A stretch of DNA of 57,937 nt from Chloroflexia bacterium (GTDB taxonomy: Bacteria > Chloroflexota > Chloroflexia > Thermomicrobiales > CFX8), in contig JAUIIK010000015.1 in the NCBI GenBank assembly GCA_030431755.1, forward strand, positions 1 to 57,937, given 5' to 3'. Under the pieces are notes generated by a model, which saw only the letters and a list, made by a program, of their open reading frames with translations, was not told the DNA's origin and searched no databases. Positions 9,114-18,157 of this stretch are shown here, piece by piece. Position 1 is the stretch's first letter; every line of letters starts with the position of its first letter. Position numbers and translations under genes: made by a program.

Positions 9114-10577
9114 CTAGCTCAGGTCGATATGGATGCTCTTGACCTGGGTGTAGAGCTCCAGGCCGTGCATGCCCAGCTCGCGGCCGATGCCGCTCTTCTT
9201 GTAGCCGCCGAAGGGCCCGAAGACTCCGGCCGAGCCGCTGCCGTTGACGCTCATCATGCCGGTGCGGACACCCTTGGCAACCCGCAGGGCCTTGTTGATG
9301 TCCTGCGACCAGACGGACCCGGCCAGGCCGTAGTCATTCTGGTTGGCCATCTTGATCACGTCGTCGACATCATCGAAGGGGATGACCGTCAGGACCGGGC
9401 CGAAGATCTCTTCGCGGGCGATGCGCATGTCGTTCGACGCCTGGGCGAAGATCGTCGGCTGGTAGAAGTAGCCGTCATTCAGCGCCGACGGGCGAGCGCC
9501 GCCGTAGACGACCTCCGCGCCCTCGTTGCGGCCGATCTCGACGTAGGCGTTGACGCGCTCCCACTGAGCGTCGGAGATGACCGGGCCCATCAGGGTATCG
9601 TCGGCCATCGGGTCGCCGACCTTGAAGCTTTCGGTCTGGTCGACGATCAGGTTCATGAAGTTGTCGTACTGGCCCTTGTCGAGGAAGAGCCGCGTCCGCG
9701 CCGTGCAGACCTGGCCGCTGTTGCCGAACGCGCCACCGACGGCGGCCGCGGCGGCCTTCTCCATATCGGCGTCGGCGAAGACGATGTTCGGGCTCTTGCC
9801 GCCGAGCTCGAGCGAAACTTTCTTGATCGTGTCGGCGCTGGCTTTGAGGATCTTCGCGCCGGTCTCGGTCTCGCCGGTGAACGCAACCTTGTCGATCAAC
9901 GGGTGCGAGGCGAGGTACTCGCCAATCTGGCCGCCGGGCCCAGGTAGGACGTTGACGACGCCCTCGGGCACACCGGCCTCGTAGGCGATCTCGCCGAGAA
10001 TCTGGGCCGTGACCGGGGTGTTCGAGGCCGGCTTCAGGATCAGCGTGCAGCCTGCCGCAAGCGCCGGACCGAGCTTCCAGGCGGACATCATGAAGGGGAA
10101 ATTCCAGGGCACGATCTGGGCGCAGACGCCAAGCGGCTCGCGCAATGTCATGCTGAGCGCATCCTCGCCGAACGGGATCGTCTCGCCGAAGAACTTGTCG
10201 CCAGCGCCCGCGTAGTAGTCAAAGACCATCGCGCTGGCCAGAATCTCGCCACGCGCGCGGGCCAGCGGCTTGCCGGTGTCCTGTGCCTCGAGCTCGCCGA
10301 TCTCATCAGCGCGCTCGCGCATCAAATCAGCCATCTTGGCCAGCACCCGACCACGGGCGAAGGGCTGCATCCGCGGCCAGGGACCTTCGTCGAAGGCCTT
10401 GCGAGCGGCGGCAACTGCCCGGTCGACATCCTCATTGCTCGCCTTGGCGATGGTCGCCCAGGCCTTGCCGGTCGCCGGGTTGACTGACTCGAAGGTCTCC
10501 CCTTCGGCGGCATCAACCAGCTTGCCGGCGATAACGAGCTGAACTTTCCTCAATTCACTGGCGGTATCAACAGCCAT
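9114..10577 (-). CDS. NAD(P)-dependent aldehyde dehydrogenase
   Basis: A 487-residue enzyme of the ALDH superfamily oxidising an aldehyde to the acid. Visible elements are VPWNFPFMMSAWKLGPAL with Lys182 in LKPASNTP, the cofactor loop FTGETETG (233-240), the general base Glu257 in LELGGKSPN and the nucleophile Cys291 in GNSGQVCTAR. The sequence is closest in style to betaine-aldehyde/4-aminobutyraldehyde-type dehydrogenases, but the substrate cannot be fixed from motifs. AGGA lies 7 bases before the ATG at 10577. Monocistronic, with its own terminator. Confidence 0.92.
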   Translation of the reverse strand: MAVDTASELRKVQLVIAGKLVDAAEGETFESVNPATGKAWATIAKASNEDVDRAVAAARKAFDEGPWPRMQPFARGRVLAKMADLMRERADEIGELEAQDTGKPLARARGEILASAMVFDYYAGAGDKFFGETIPFGEDALSMTLREPLGVCAQIVPWNFPFMMSAWKLGPALAAGCTLILKPASNTPVTAQILGEIAYEAGVPEGVVNVLPGPGGQIGEYLASHPLIDKVAFTGETETGAKILKASADTIKKVSLELGGKSPNIVFADADMEKAAAAAVGGAFGNSGQVCTARTRLFLDKGQYDNFMNLIVDQTESFKVGDPMADDTLMGPVISDAQWERVNAYVEIGRNEGAEVVYGGARPSALNDGYFYQPTIFAQASNDMRIAREEIFGPVLTVIPFDDVDDVIKMANQNDYGLAGSVWSQDINKALRVAKGVRTGMMSVNGSGSAGVFGPFGGYKKSGIGRELGMHGLELYTQVKSIHIDLS

Positions 10578-10692
10578 GATGCATTCCTCTCCCTGCTGGA
10601 CGTAAGGACAATCCGTTCCCTACATTGTAATCGAGCGCAAATCCGGTGTCTCTTAACACCTGCCCAGGCCAACAGCGAGCCTCTCAGCTGGC

Positions 10693-10839
10693 ATCCCGAG
10701 CGGAGGCTCTGCGGAGAGAGGGATCTACCCAGGATCATTGAGAGTGTCGGAGAAGGCGTCGCCGCCAAACTTCTGGTTTCTGCGTCACTTCGCGACACCG
10801 CAGCTAGATCCCTCTCTCCGCAGAGCCTCCGCTCGGGAT
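10693..10839. repeat. Long inverted repeat, 34-bp perfect arms
   Basis: Bases 10693-10726 and 10806-10839 are perfect inverted copies (GATCCCTCTCTCCGCAGAGC and neighbours) around a 79-bp spacer. The unit fills the ~310-base space between the aldehyde dehydrogenase start and the aminopeptidase stop. No gene is seen there. It belongs to none of the GTAG-tipped families elsewhere in the window and resembles a small non-autonomous element. Confidence 0.75.
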
Positions 10840-10888
10840 TCCATTCGGGGGTGCAGAATGTCTTCCGCTGTCGCCCTGGCAAGTCCGA

Positions 10889-12400
10889 CTAGGCCTCCGC
10901 CAGCCGCTCCAGGTAGGTCACAAGCGTCCGGACGGCGACGCCGGTCGCGCCCTTAGGCGTGTAGCCCTTGGACGAGCCGGTCCAGGCCGCCCCGGCGATG
11001 TCGAGGTGGGCCCAGCGCTTGCCCTCGGCAAACTCGGAGAGGAAGAGCGCCGCGGTGATCGAGCCGCCGCCACGACCACCGGTGTTCTTCATGTCGGCGA
11101 TCTCGCTATCGAGCTGCGAGCGCAACGAATCCCAGAGCGGCATGTGCCAGAAGAGCTCACCGGACTCGTCCGCGGCGGCGATGATCGCCTCGGCCAAGTC
11201 ATCGTCGTTGCTGAAAACGGCGACGCTTTCCTCGCCGAGCGCGACGACCTTCGCGCCGGTCAGCGTGGCGAGGTCGATCATGACCTCGGAGCCCAGCCCG
11301 GCGGCGTAGACCAGGGCGTCGGCCAGCACCAGCCGCCCCTCGGCGTCGGTCGAGATGACCTCAATCGTCTTGCCGTTCATTGCTTTGAGGACGTCGCTGG
11401 GCCGGTAGGCGGTGTCGCTCGGCATGTTCTCGGCGGCGGCGATGATGCCGTGGATCGTGATCGGCAGATCGAGCTCCGCCACCGCCCGCATCGCGCCAAG
11501 CACAGCCGCTGAACCGGCCATGTCCGTCTTCATCGGGACCATCCCCGCGCCGGTCTTGAGGCTCATACCGCCGGTGTCGAAGGTGATGCCCTTGCCAACC
11601 AGCGCGACCGTGGCCACTGACTCGCCGGAGGGCGTGTAAGTCATGCGGACCAGACGCGGCAGATGCTCGCTGCCCTGCCCGACCGCGACGATCGCGCCAG
11701 CGCCCATCTCGGCAAGCTGCACCTCGTCAAAGACCTCGTACTCGAGCTCGACGTGCCGCGCCGTCTCCTCGGCAACCCTGGCCAGCGATTCAGGGTAGAT
11801 CGTGTTGCCCGGCTCGAAGACCATGTCGCGCGCTAGGTAGACACCAGCCGCGAGCGCCTGACCAACCCGGACGCCCTCGCCGGCATCGGCGGTCTCGTCG
11901 CCGACGAAGACCAGCCGTTCGACGTTCGGCTTCTCATCTCCGGAGCGGTAAGTCTGAAAATCGTAGAGGCCGAGCAGGAAGCCCTCGGTGGCGGCGCGGT
12001 AGGTCCCCGTCGCGCCGGCCGCGCCCTCTGGAACGATACAGGCGACGGCTGCACTCTTCGCGCTCTTTGCGGCCATCGCGCCGGCCCCGAAAGCCTGGCG
12101 GACGTCCTCCTCGCTGGCGTCATCCGCGTTCAGACCGACGACGACGACGCGCTTGGCTTTCAACATGCCGGGCGTCGGCAGAACGAAGGTCGAGCCGGGC
12201 TTACCGTTGAAGTCGGCATCGGCGAGCGCGGCCTTCAGCGAGCCGTCCAGCTCCGCGTCGGCGATCAGCGCGCCGGCGCTCCAATCATCGTCGCCTCCCG
12301 GCACGGCGACGACGATCGAGTCGACGTCGAGATCGGCCAGCGGCGCCTGGATGAATTCGATGGCGACATCCGGGGCCGCTCCACTTTGGCGTTGGGGCAT
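10889..12400 (-). CDS. pepA: Leucyl aminopeptidase (M17 cytosol aminopeptidase)
   Basis: A 503-residue two-metal exopeptidase that removes N-terminal residues from peptides in the cytoplasm. The C-terminal catalytic domain carries GKGITFDTGGMSLK (metal-ligand Asp and catalytic Lys region), MKTDMAGSAAV and the M17 signature STDAEGRLVLADAL. The N-terminal ~170 residues form the macro-like domain of the family. Length is normal. ATG 12400 follows GAGGAGG with ideal spacing. Confidence 0.95.
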   Translation of the reverse strand: MPQRQSGAAPDVAIEFIQAPLADLDVDSIVVAVPGGDDDWSAGALIADAELDGSLKAALADADFNGKPGSTFVLPTPGMLKAKRVVVVGLNADDASEEDVRQAFGAGAMAAKSAKSAAVACIVPEGAAGATGTYRAATEGFLLGLYDFQTYRSGDEKPNVERLVFVGDETADAGEGVRVGQALAAGVYLARDMVFEPGNTIYPESLARVAEETARHVELEYEVFDEVQLAEMGAGAIVAVGQGSEHLPRLVRMTYTPSGESVATVALVGKGITFDTGGMSLKTGAGMVPMKTDMAGSAAVLGAMRAVAELDLPITIHGIIAAAENMPSDTAYRPSDVLKAMNGKTIEVISTDAEGRLVLADALVYAAGLGSEVMIDLATLTGAKVVALGEESVAVFSNDDDLAEAIIAAADESGELFWHMPLWDSLRSQLDSEIADMKNTGGRGGGSITAALFLSEFAEGKRWAHLDIAGAAWTGSSKGYTPKGATGVAVRTLVTYLERLAEA

Positions 12401-12493
12401 CGGTCATTCCTCCTCGATAGCGTTGCCTTCGCGCACCTCGCGCGGCAGCCCGAAGATTGTAGAGCAGTCCAGAGGCGACCGGAGCCCAGCATC

Positions 12494-12526
12494 AAAGAAG
12501 GCCCGGCGACGGTGTGTCGCCAGGCC
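12494..12526 (-). terminator. Hairpin terminator downstream of the small Cys-containing gene
   Basis: An 11-bp stem with one mismatch (12500-12510 with 12516-12526) and a GGTGT loop. On the minus strand it is followed by TTCTTTGAT and lies about 65 bases past the stop at 12592. It supports transcription of the small gene at 12592-12936. Confidence 0.6.
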
Positions 12527-12591
12527 CTGCAGGCGTTCTACGCGTCAGTGCCACATCCACAAGTGCACTGAAACTGATGTATTCAGGAATG

Positions 12592-12936
12592 CTAGTCGGC
12601 GGCTTCCGCCGAGCGTGGTTTGTCAGGCGACTCCTCATGGTCTACCACGTGGACGCCCTCCAACTCCTTCCAACACTCCGAAGGTCCAGCAACAGCGAGG
12701 CACTTACAAACGTCTTCATCGGTCCGTATGGCGAAACCCAACGCGCAACGCGCCGGAACGCGGGCGCGTGGATCACGAATGCGGTACCGAACTTTGCCGA
12801 GTGCGACGCAACCGAAGTGGACTTCGTCTTCGTCCGGTTGCTCCTGCCGATAGCGGATCTCGCGGCTCGGCGACTCATGTTCGGATGCGGCCTGTTTGCG
12901 AGGACGCCGTCGACGACGACGCATCTTCGCATCCAT
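12592..12936 (-). CDS. Small hypothetical protein with paired cysteines
   Basis: A 114-residue protein of unknown family. The first ~35 residues are Arg-rich and polar. The second half looks folded: FGCVALGKVRYRIRDPRARV, RCALGFAIRTDEDVCKCLAV and GPSECWKELEG contain five cysteines that could bind a metal. It competes with frames on the other strand. The minus-strand reading is preferred because of its balanced composition, stop-free length and a terminator-like hairpin downstream on the same strand. No function is assigned. Confidence 0.5.
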   Translation of the reverse strand: MDAKMRRRRRRPRKQAASEHESPSREIRYRQEQPDEDEVHFGCVALGKVRYRIRDPRARVPARCALGFAIRTDEDVCKCLAVAGPSECWKELEGVHVVDHEESPDKPRSAEAAD

Positions 12937-13072
12937 TCCGCTGACTCATGCTACCCGGCCCCCGCCCGGTAGCGATTGCAAGATTCATCGCTGAGTACAG
13001 CAATATGACGACAGAGACTATCTCTGCCCACCTGCATTATACGCTACGCTACCTCGCGAGAGTTCAGGGGCT

Positions 13073-14008
13073 GTGCGGCCCCAGCAGGGAATGGAAACAA
13101 CAACGATGGACACAGCGACAGCGCAATCCAGGGTAGCCGAGATCGTGGCCGGGCTCGACGGCAGCATGGGCGTCGCAGCCTGGACCGTCGGGTCGGAAGA
13201 TCCCGGCATCCGGGTCAACGCCGACGTGCTCTACCCGACCGCCAGCACCTTCAAGATCCCGATCCTCTACTCGCTCTACCGGATGGTCGACCAGGGCGCA
13301 ACGGATCTCGACGAGCGCATCGAGCTCACCGACGCCCACCGCGTGCCAGGTTCCGGCGTCCTCCAGCACCTGCGGGTCGGCCTCCAGCCAACGATCTACG
13401 ACCTGGCGATGCTAATGACGATCGTCTCCGACAACGAAGCGACCGACATCCTCCACCAGCACGTCGGCGTCGAGCGGTTGCACGCCGACCTCGACGAGCT
13501 GGGCCTGTCTCGCATCCGCGTGCCGCTGACCTGCCGTGAATTGCTCTACACCATCGTCGGCATGGACGCTTCGAATCCCGAACACACCTACGAGATGTTC
13601 CGGGAGCGCGCCCGAGCCGGCGAGTACGACAAGAGCGGTCTGGGCTGGGACGATAGCGAAGGCTCGGGCAACGATCTGACGCCGCCAGACCAGATGTCAC
13701 GGCTCTGCGAACTGATCGAGCAGGGCGTTGGCCTGAGCGACGAGGCGCGCGAGGGCGTCCTCGATACGATGAAGCGCCAGACGCTCAACGCCCGCATCCC
13801 AGCCGGCGTGCCCGAAGGCGTGACCATCGCCCACAAGACCGGCTCGCTACGCGGCGTTCGCAACGACGCCGGCATCGTCTACGCCGAGCAGCCCTACGTC
13901 ATCTCAATCTTCTCGAAGCACCTCGAAGACGAAGACGCCGGCGTCGCCGCGATGGTCGAGATCTCGCGGACGGTCTGGGCAGCGCTCGGCGACGAGGAGG
14001 CGAAGTGA
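13073..14008 (+). CDS. Class A beta-lactamase-like serine hydrolase
   Basis: A 311-residue member of the serine beta-lactamase/DD-peptidase fold. Motifs are present in the right order: Ser58-x-x-Lys61 (ASTFKIPI), Ser119-Asp-Asn121 (VSDNEATD) and Lys255-Thr-Gly (HKTGSLRG). The omega-loop ExxLN motif of true class A beta-lactamases is not visible, and no signal peptide is seen, so a peptidase/esterase role is as likely as beta-lactam hydrolysis. The start is uncertain: GTG 13073, ATG 13091 and ATG 13106 are in frame, and the conserved fold begins only after about residue 20. The stop overlaps the start of the CoA-transferase gene (GTGA), so the two are translationally coupled. Confidence 0.82.
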   Translation: MRPQQGMETTTMDTATAQSRVAEIVAGLDGSMGVAAWTVGSEDPGIRVNADVLYPTASTFKIPILYSLYRMVDQGATDLDERIELTDAHRVPGSGVLQHLRVGLQPTIYDLAMLMTIVSDNEATDILHQHVGVERLHADLDELGLSRIRVPLTCRELLYTIVGMDASNPEHTYEMFRERARAGEYDKSGLGWDDSEGSGNDLTPPDQMSRLCELIEQGVGLSDEAREGVLDTMKRQTLNARIPAGVPEGVTIAHKTGSLRGVRNDAGIVYAEQPYVISIFSKHLEDEDAGVAAMVEISRTVWAALGDEEAK

Positions 14009-15201
14009 GCGAACCGACTGGACCACTCAAAGGCATCCGCGTCGTCGATCTGACGCGGGTCATGGCCGGCCCCTACGCGACGCTGATGCTCGGCGACATG
14101 GGCGCGGACATCATCAAGATCGAGCGACCGGGCGCGGGCGACGACACCCGCGCCTGGGGACCGCCCTGGGTCGAGCAGGAAGGTGTGCCCCGCGAGTCCG
14201 GCTATTTCCTGTCAGTCAACCGCAACAAGCGCTCGATCACGCTCGATCTGAAGTCCGGCGAGGGCCAGGAAGTGCTCTGGAAGCTGATCGAGAGCGCCGA
14301 TGTGCTGGTTGAGAATTTCTCGCCGGGCACCATGGGGCGGCTTGGGTTCGACGCCGAGACGGTCATGGCGCGCAAGCCAGAGCTGATCTACTGCTCGATC
14401 TCGGGCTTCGGCCAGACAGGCCCGGGACACGCCCGCACCGCCTACGACCTCATCATCCAGGGCATGAGCGGCATGATGAGCGTCACCGGACCGCCGGGAC
14501 AGCCGACGAAGATGGGCGTCCCGATCGCCGATATCGCGTCGGGCATGTGGGCCGCGTACGCCGTCGTCTCGGCCTTGTTCGAGCGCGAACGTAGCGGCCA
14601 GGGACAGGTCATCGACACGACGATGCTCGGCGGCCAGGTTGCGCTGTTGACCTTCCAGGCCGCGATCTACTTCGCGACCGGCGAAGTGCCTGAGATGACC
14701 TGGAACGCCCACCCCATCGTCGCGCCCTACCAGACCTTCCCGACGAGCGACGGCCACGTCAACGTCGCCGTCGGCAATGACCGCTTCTGGCACACCTTCA
14801 CCCGCGTCATGGAGCTGGAGGAATACCGCGACGATCCGCGCTTCGTGGACAACGAGGGCCGCATCACCAACCTGCCCGAGCTCGAACGGATCATCGAGCA
14901 GCGCTTCGCCGATTTCACGACCGCGCAGGTCGTCTCGATGCTCGAAGAGGCCGGGGTCCCGGTCGCCCCAATCCTGACCGTCCCCGAGGTCTTCGCCGAC
15001 GCCCAGACTCAACACCTCGGGCTCGAACGCAAGGTCGACCACGCGACGCTCGGCGAGATCTCGACAACAGGCTTCCCGTTCAGCATGTCACGCACCGACC
15101 CCAGCGCCCACCTCCCGCCACCGCTGCTCGGACAGCACACCGAGGAAGTGCTACGCGAGTTGGGCTACGGGGACGACATGATCGCGCGGCTTACGGGATA
15201 G
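14005..15201 (+). CDS. Class III (CaiB/BaiF) CoA-transferase
   Basis: A 398-residue family III CoA-transferase moving CoA between organic acids. The N-terminus LKGIRVVDLTRVMAGPYAT and DMGADIIKIERPG are signatures of the family. Asp176 in GVPIADIASGM is the expected catalytic aspartate that forms the acyl anhydride. Length is normal. Substrates are unknown (formyl-, carnitine-, succinyl- and methylacyl-CoA enzymes share these motifs). The start GTG overlaps the preceding hydrolase stop by 4 bp. The next 320 bases hold no gene but two inverted-repeat elements. Confidence 0.92.
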   Translation: MSEPTGPLKGIRVVDLTRVMAGPYATLMLGDMGADIIKIERPGAGDDTRAWGPPWVEQEGVPRESGYFLSVNRNKRSITLDLKSGEGQEVLWKLIESADVLVENFSPGTMGRLGFDAETVMARKPELIYCSISGFGQTGPGHARTAYDLIIQGMSGMMSVTGPPGQPTKMGVPIADIASGMWAAYAVVSALFERERSGQGQVIDTTMLGGQVALLTFQAAIYFATGEVPEMTWNAHPIVAPYQTFPTSDGHVNVAVGNDRFWHTFTRVMELEEYRDDPRFVDNEGRITNLPELERIIEQRFADFTTAQVVSMLEEAGVPVAPILTVPEVFADAQTQHLGLERKVDHATLGEISTTGFPFSMSRTDPSAHLPPPLLGQHTEEVLRELGYGDDMIARLTG

Positions 15202-15221
15202 CCCTCCACCGCTCGCCCCAT

Positions 15222-15363
15222 CCCCTGTACCCGCAATACGGTGCATTGCTCTGTAGGGATTGCTTGCGCTCTGCCAGTATCCGGAGCGGCACACGCGATC
15301 GCTTCCCGGTCCGCAATCACATGCAACCGGGAATGGCAATGCACCGCATTGCGGGTACAGGGG
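15222..15363. repeat. REPIN-like element, family B copy 1
   Basis: Arms 15222-15249 and 15336-15363 are inverted copies with one mismatch around an 86-bp spacer. Each arm ends in CCCCTGTAC and contains the palindrome GCAATGCACCGCATTGC or a close variant. Related units lie at 31564-31670, 31810-31910 and 38533-38638. Confidence 0.75.
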
Positions 15364-15404
15364 GCGGATTTTACCGATGCGCCGGCCACTGTTCCGCAAC
15401 ATCA

Positions 15405-15490
15405 GTAGGGGCGTGATTCATCACGTCCGTGCCACGAGGTTACGTACGCTCGCAGGCAGTGAAACCGGACGTGATGAATCACGCCCCTAC
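15405..15490. repeat. REPIN-like element, family C
   Basis: Perfect 24-bp inverted arms (15405-15428 and 15467-15490) around a 38-bp spacer. Each arm starts with GTAGGGG and holds the small palindrome CGTGATTCATCACG. It lies 41 bp from the family B element in the same intergenic region. Confidence 0.75.
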
Positions 15491-15521
15491 CGGCAAGGTT
15501 GGTTGTTGGCTTCGATGGCGC

Positions 15522-16301
15522 CTACCGGAATTTCACATCCCGGTTGACGTCTTTGTAGAGCAGGTAGGCCGCCTCGTCCCAGCCGGTGCAGAAGCAGAAC
15601 TGCGGGCAGTACGAAGCCATCCAGATAAAGTCGCCCGCTTCCACCTCGTGCATGTCGCCGGCCAGCTGGTAGAGCATCTGGCCCTCGAGCATGTAGAGTC
15701 CGTGCTCCATGATGTGCGTCTCGACGTACGGGAAATAGTTGCCTGGCTTGAAGCCGAGGATGTTGACGTGCATGTCGAAGGCGATGTCGTCGGTCGGTAG
15801 GAAGTATTGCCAGTAGCGGCCGTCGGTGTGCGGCCGGTCCTTCTCGACCTCGTCGCGGTGGCCGACGATCGGGTTGGGCACCGGCACGTCGATCATCTCG
15901 TAGGGCCGCTTGATCCAGATCAGCCGCGACGGCGCGTCGCCATTGTCGAGCGTGTAGTGCGAACCGGCTGGAACGTAGCCGAACCCGCCGGAGACGAGCC
16001 TGTGGTGTGTCTCGTCGATGGTCAGATCGAGCTCTCCGCTGACGAGGTAGAAGAAATGCTCCAGACCATCGTGCCGCGCGCCCTCGGTGCCGCCGCCGGG
16101 CGCGATCTCCAGCAACACCTGGGCGAAGCGCGCGCCCATCTCCGGCGAGGTCTGAAAACGCACGGTCGTGTCGCGTAAACCCGGCAGACGGCTGGGCAGA
16201 ATACCCGCCGGCGGCATGACCGAGTATTGCGGCGTCACGACGCCTCGATTGTGCGCATAAACTCCGAACGGCAGCACATCCTGCCCGGTACGATCTTCCA
16301 C
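15522..16301 (-). CDS. allE: (S)-ureidoglycine aminohydrolase, double cupin
   Basis: A 259-residue bicupin matching the AllE/YlbA/UGHY family, which releases ammonia from (S)-ureidoglycine in purine (allantoin) breakdown. The C-terminal cupin has the metal-ligand pattern ETHIMEHGLYMLEGQ (Glu, His, His) and a later Gln in YCPQFCF, as in the Mn-binding site of the family. The N-terminal cupin contains GLEHFFYLVSGELDLTID-like strands. GTG 16301 follows GGGAGG. No other allantoin-pathway gene is nearby, so the assignment rests on the protein itself. Confidence 0.87.
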   Translation of the reverse strand: MEDRTGQDVLPFGVYAHNRGVVTPQYSVMPPAGILPSRLPGLRDTTVRFQTSPEMGARFAQVLLEIAPGGGTEGARHDGLEHFFYLVSGELDLTIDETHHRLVSGGFGYVPAGSHYTLDNGDAPSRLIWIKRPYEMIDVPVPNPIVGHRDEVEKDRPHTDGRYWQYFLPTDDIAFDMHVNILGFKPGNYFPYVETHIMEHGLYMLEGQMLYQLAGDMHEVEAGDFIWMASYCPQFCFCTGWDEAAYLLYKDVNRDVKFR

Positions 16302-16354
16302 GTTGCCTCCCGCGTCTACTAGCTGATTCGCTGCACTAGCCTAGCCGATTCGGC

Positions 16355-17905
16355 TCAGGGCAGCGGAATGAGCTTGTAGAGCGAGGGCTCGCCGTCCGCC
16401 TGGCCCCAGCCTCCGACGATGGAGAGATCCGCCGGGTTGACAACGATGACCTCGCGACCGGACTCGGTTGTCGTTCGGATATAGACATGCTCGGCGGTAA
16501 CGATCATCGACTGCTTGCCATGCGACGGTCGTCCCGGTAGATCAAGGCGCTCGACGACGTCACCGGTCGCGCTGTCGAGCAGAAAGAGCGTCTGCCCCTC
16601 GTCATTCGAGACAGCATCGAGCAGAAAGATTCTGTTGGCGGCATGCACAAGCAGCCGGTCTCCGACTGGCGACTCGGCGATAGCGTGAATGGCGCCGAGA
16701 TGGCTCTGCCAGACCTGCTGGCCCGTGGTGGTGTCGACCGCCCACACCGGACCGTGTGTAGCACTTTCGAGATTCGAACGATCTTTGTTGAGATCCTCCC
16801 AAGCCGATGAGTAGGCAGCGAGTTCACCACCGTTTAGGGACAGCGCGTGTCCCCACGACAGACCCCGCACAACGGCATGGGCGGTTGGCACAAGCCAGGC
16901 CGCTAGCCTGTCGAGCCACGCCGCGCCCTCGTCGTATGTGTAGACACCCGGGACGGAACCATTGGCAAGGTCTAGGGCCGCTCCCTGCATCCAACCATCG
17001 CCGTTGTAGCCGATATAGAGACGGCCCGCACTGAGATCCCAATCCAATCCTGGACTGACGCTACGGACCGGATAACCGTCGCCTTCAATGTCATCGAGCG
17101 GCACACCGCCAGCTTCGACACCAACAAGCTCTATCGTGCTCAGAATCTCGCCGCTGCCAAGATCGACGGTGAGCAACTGAGCGTCGCCGGCTGCGAACTC
17201 GCCGAGGACGTATCCGTTGTCTGTCGGGAGGTTATGTTGGACCGGCGTGCCGAACACGTACCAGGTGCGCTCGTCAAAGCTCACGCGGTGGTCGATTGCG
17301 ACGAAGCCCTCCGGCAACGTCGCCAGCTTCTCCTGCGCGCCGGTAGCGAGCTGCATGCGGTGGAGCGACCGCTCGCCAGAGCCAATAGATCTGGCAATCC
17401 AAAAGATAGTCGCCCCATCCGCTGAGAATGTCGAGTTGAGCGCGCTCGAGTAACCAGTAGCGAAGGACCACTCAGCCGCGACAACATCGGTCCAGTTCAT
17501 CAAGTCAACGACGTGCAGCTTGATCATGCCCGGCTCCATCGAGCTGCTGGGGATATGCGTGACGAGGACGGCCGTCGTCCCGTCCGGGCTGACGGCGGTC
17601 TCGACGTAGCCGCCTGCCTGCGGCCGTTCAATCTCGATGGGGACGTAACCCGGCAGCGGTTCAAAGGTCACCGGATCGACCGGTTGGAGCAGATTCGTCT
17701 CGTCGCGCCAATCCCAGGGATCCCAGATCGCAAGGAGCGGAAACGGCGATGCGATCTCGACAACAGGCGCTGCTGCAATTGCGCTTGTGTCTGCAGGAAC
17801 GGCAGCTTGTGTGGCCCCGGACGCCGGACGAGAAGCAAGCATGACAGTTGCGGCGATGAGTATGAGTGTGAGCAGCGGTACTCCGGAACGCGGCATCCGA
17901 GCCAT
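16355..17905 (-). CDS. Secreted beta-propeller-like protein of unknown function
   Basis: A 516-residue exported protein with a signal peptide (about 1-30, hydrophobic core LLTLILIAATVMLA, cleavage near ASG-AT). The rest is rich in short beta-strands with repeated units such as LFLLDSATGDVVERLDLPG and VWAVDTTTGQQVWQ, the pattern of PQQ/WD-like propeller blades. No catalytic motif is recognised. AGGA lies upstream of ATG 17905. A role as an extracytoplasmic binding or sensing protein is inference only. Confidence 0.75.
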   Translation of the reverse strand: MARMPRSGVPLLTLILIAATVMLASRPASGATQAAVPADTSAIAAAPVVEIASPFPLLAIWDPWDWRDETNLLQPVDPVTFEPLPGYVPIEIERPQAGGYVETAVSPDGTTAVLVTHIPSSSMEPGMIKLHVVDLMNWTDVVAAEWSFATGYSSALNSTFSADGATIFWIARSIGSGERSLHRMQLATGAQEKLATLPEGFVAIDHRVSFDERTWYVFGTPVQHNLPTDNGYVLGEFAAGDAQLLTVDLGSGEILSTIELVGVEAGGVPLDDIEGDGYPVRSVSPGLDWDLSAGRLYIGYNGDGWMQGAALDLANGSVPGVYTYDEGAAWLDRLAAWLVPTAHAVVRGLSWGHALSLNGGELAAYSSAWEDLNKDRSNLESATHGPVWAVDTTTGQQVWQSHLGAIHAIAESPVGDRLLVHAANRIFLLDAVSNDEGQTLFLLDSATGDVVERLDLPGRPSHGKQSMIVTAEHVYIRTTTESGREVIVVNPADLSIVGGWGQADGEPSLYKLIPLP

Positions 17906-17950
17906 GCGAATTTTCCTATCGCAGATCGAGATACAACCGCATCAACGAAC

Positions 17951-18027
17951 CGTAGGGATGGGGCTCGTCCCCATCCGCGTTTGCACAGAGTCAATTCAGG
18001 AGGATGGGGACGAGCCCCATCCCTACG
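17951..18027. repeat. REPIN-like element, family A copy 2
   Basis: Perfect 26-bp inverted arms (17951-17976 and 18002-18027) with a 25-bp spacer, nearly identical in arm sequence to 4274-4347 but with an unrelated spacer. It lies in the 252-base gap between the SerA-fusion stop and the propeller gene start. The rest of that gap shows nothing recognisable. Confidence 0.78.
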
Positions 18028-18157
18028 AGGCGACGTTCTGCTCGATGCGTGACGACGTCACCGTGTAATACGCGGCCGGATCGGAAAGGTAACGTCGAGC
18101 ATTGCTGCGGGCTCGGGGCGCTATCTCCGGGTTCCGGGTTCAAGCGACCGCGTGCGC

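Noticed and set aside
12153-12944. A 263-codon plus-strand frame spanning the pepA start and the region beyond
   Set aside because: It overlaps the N-terminal part of pepA in antisense and the terminator-like hairpin. The minus-strand small gene explains the rest better.
15222-15490. Possible CRISPR array from the several repeats in one gap
   Set aside because: The repeats are inverted pairs of two different families, not evenly spaced direct repeats, and no cas gene is present.
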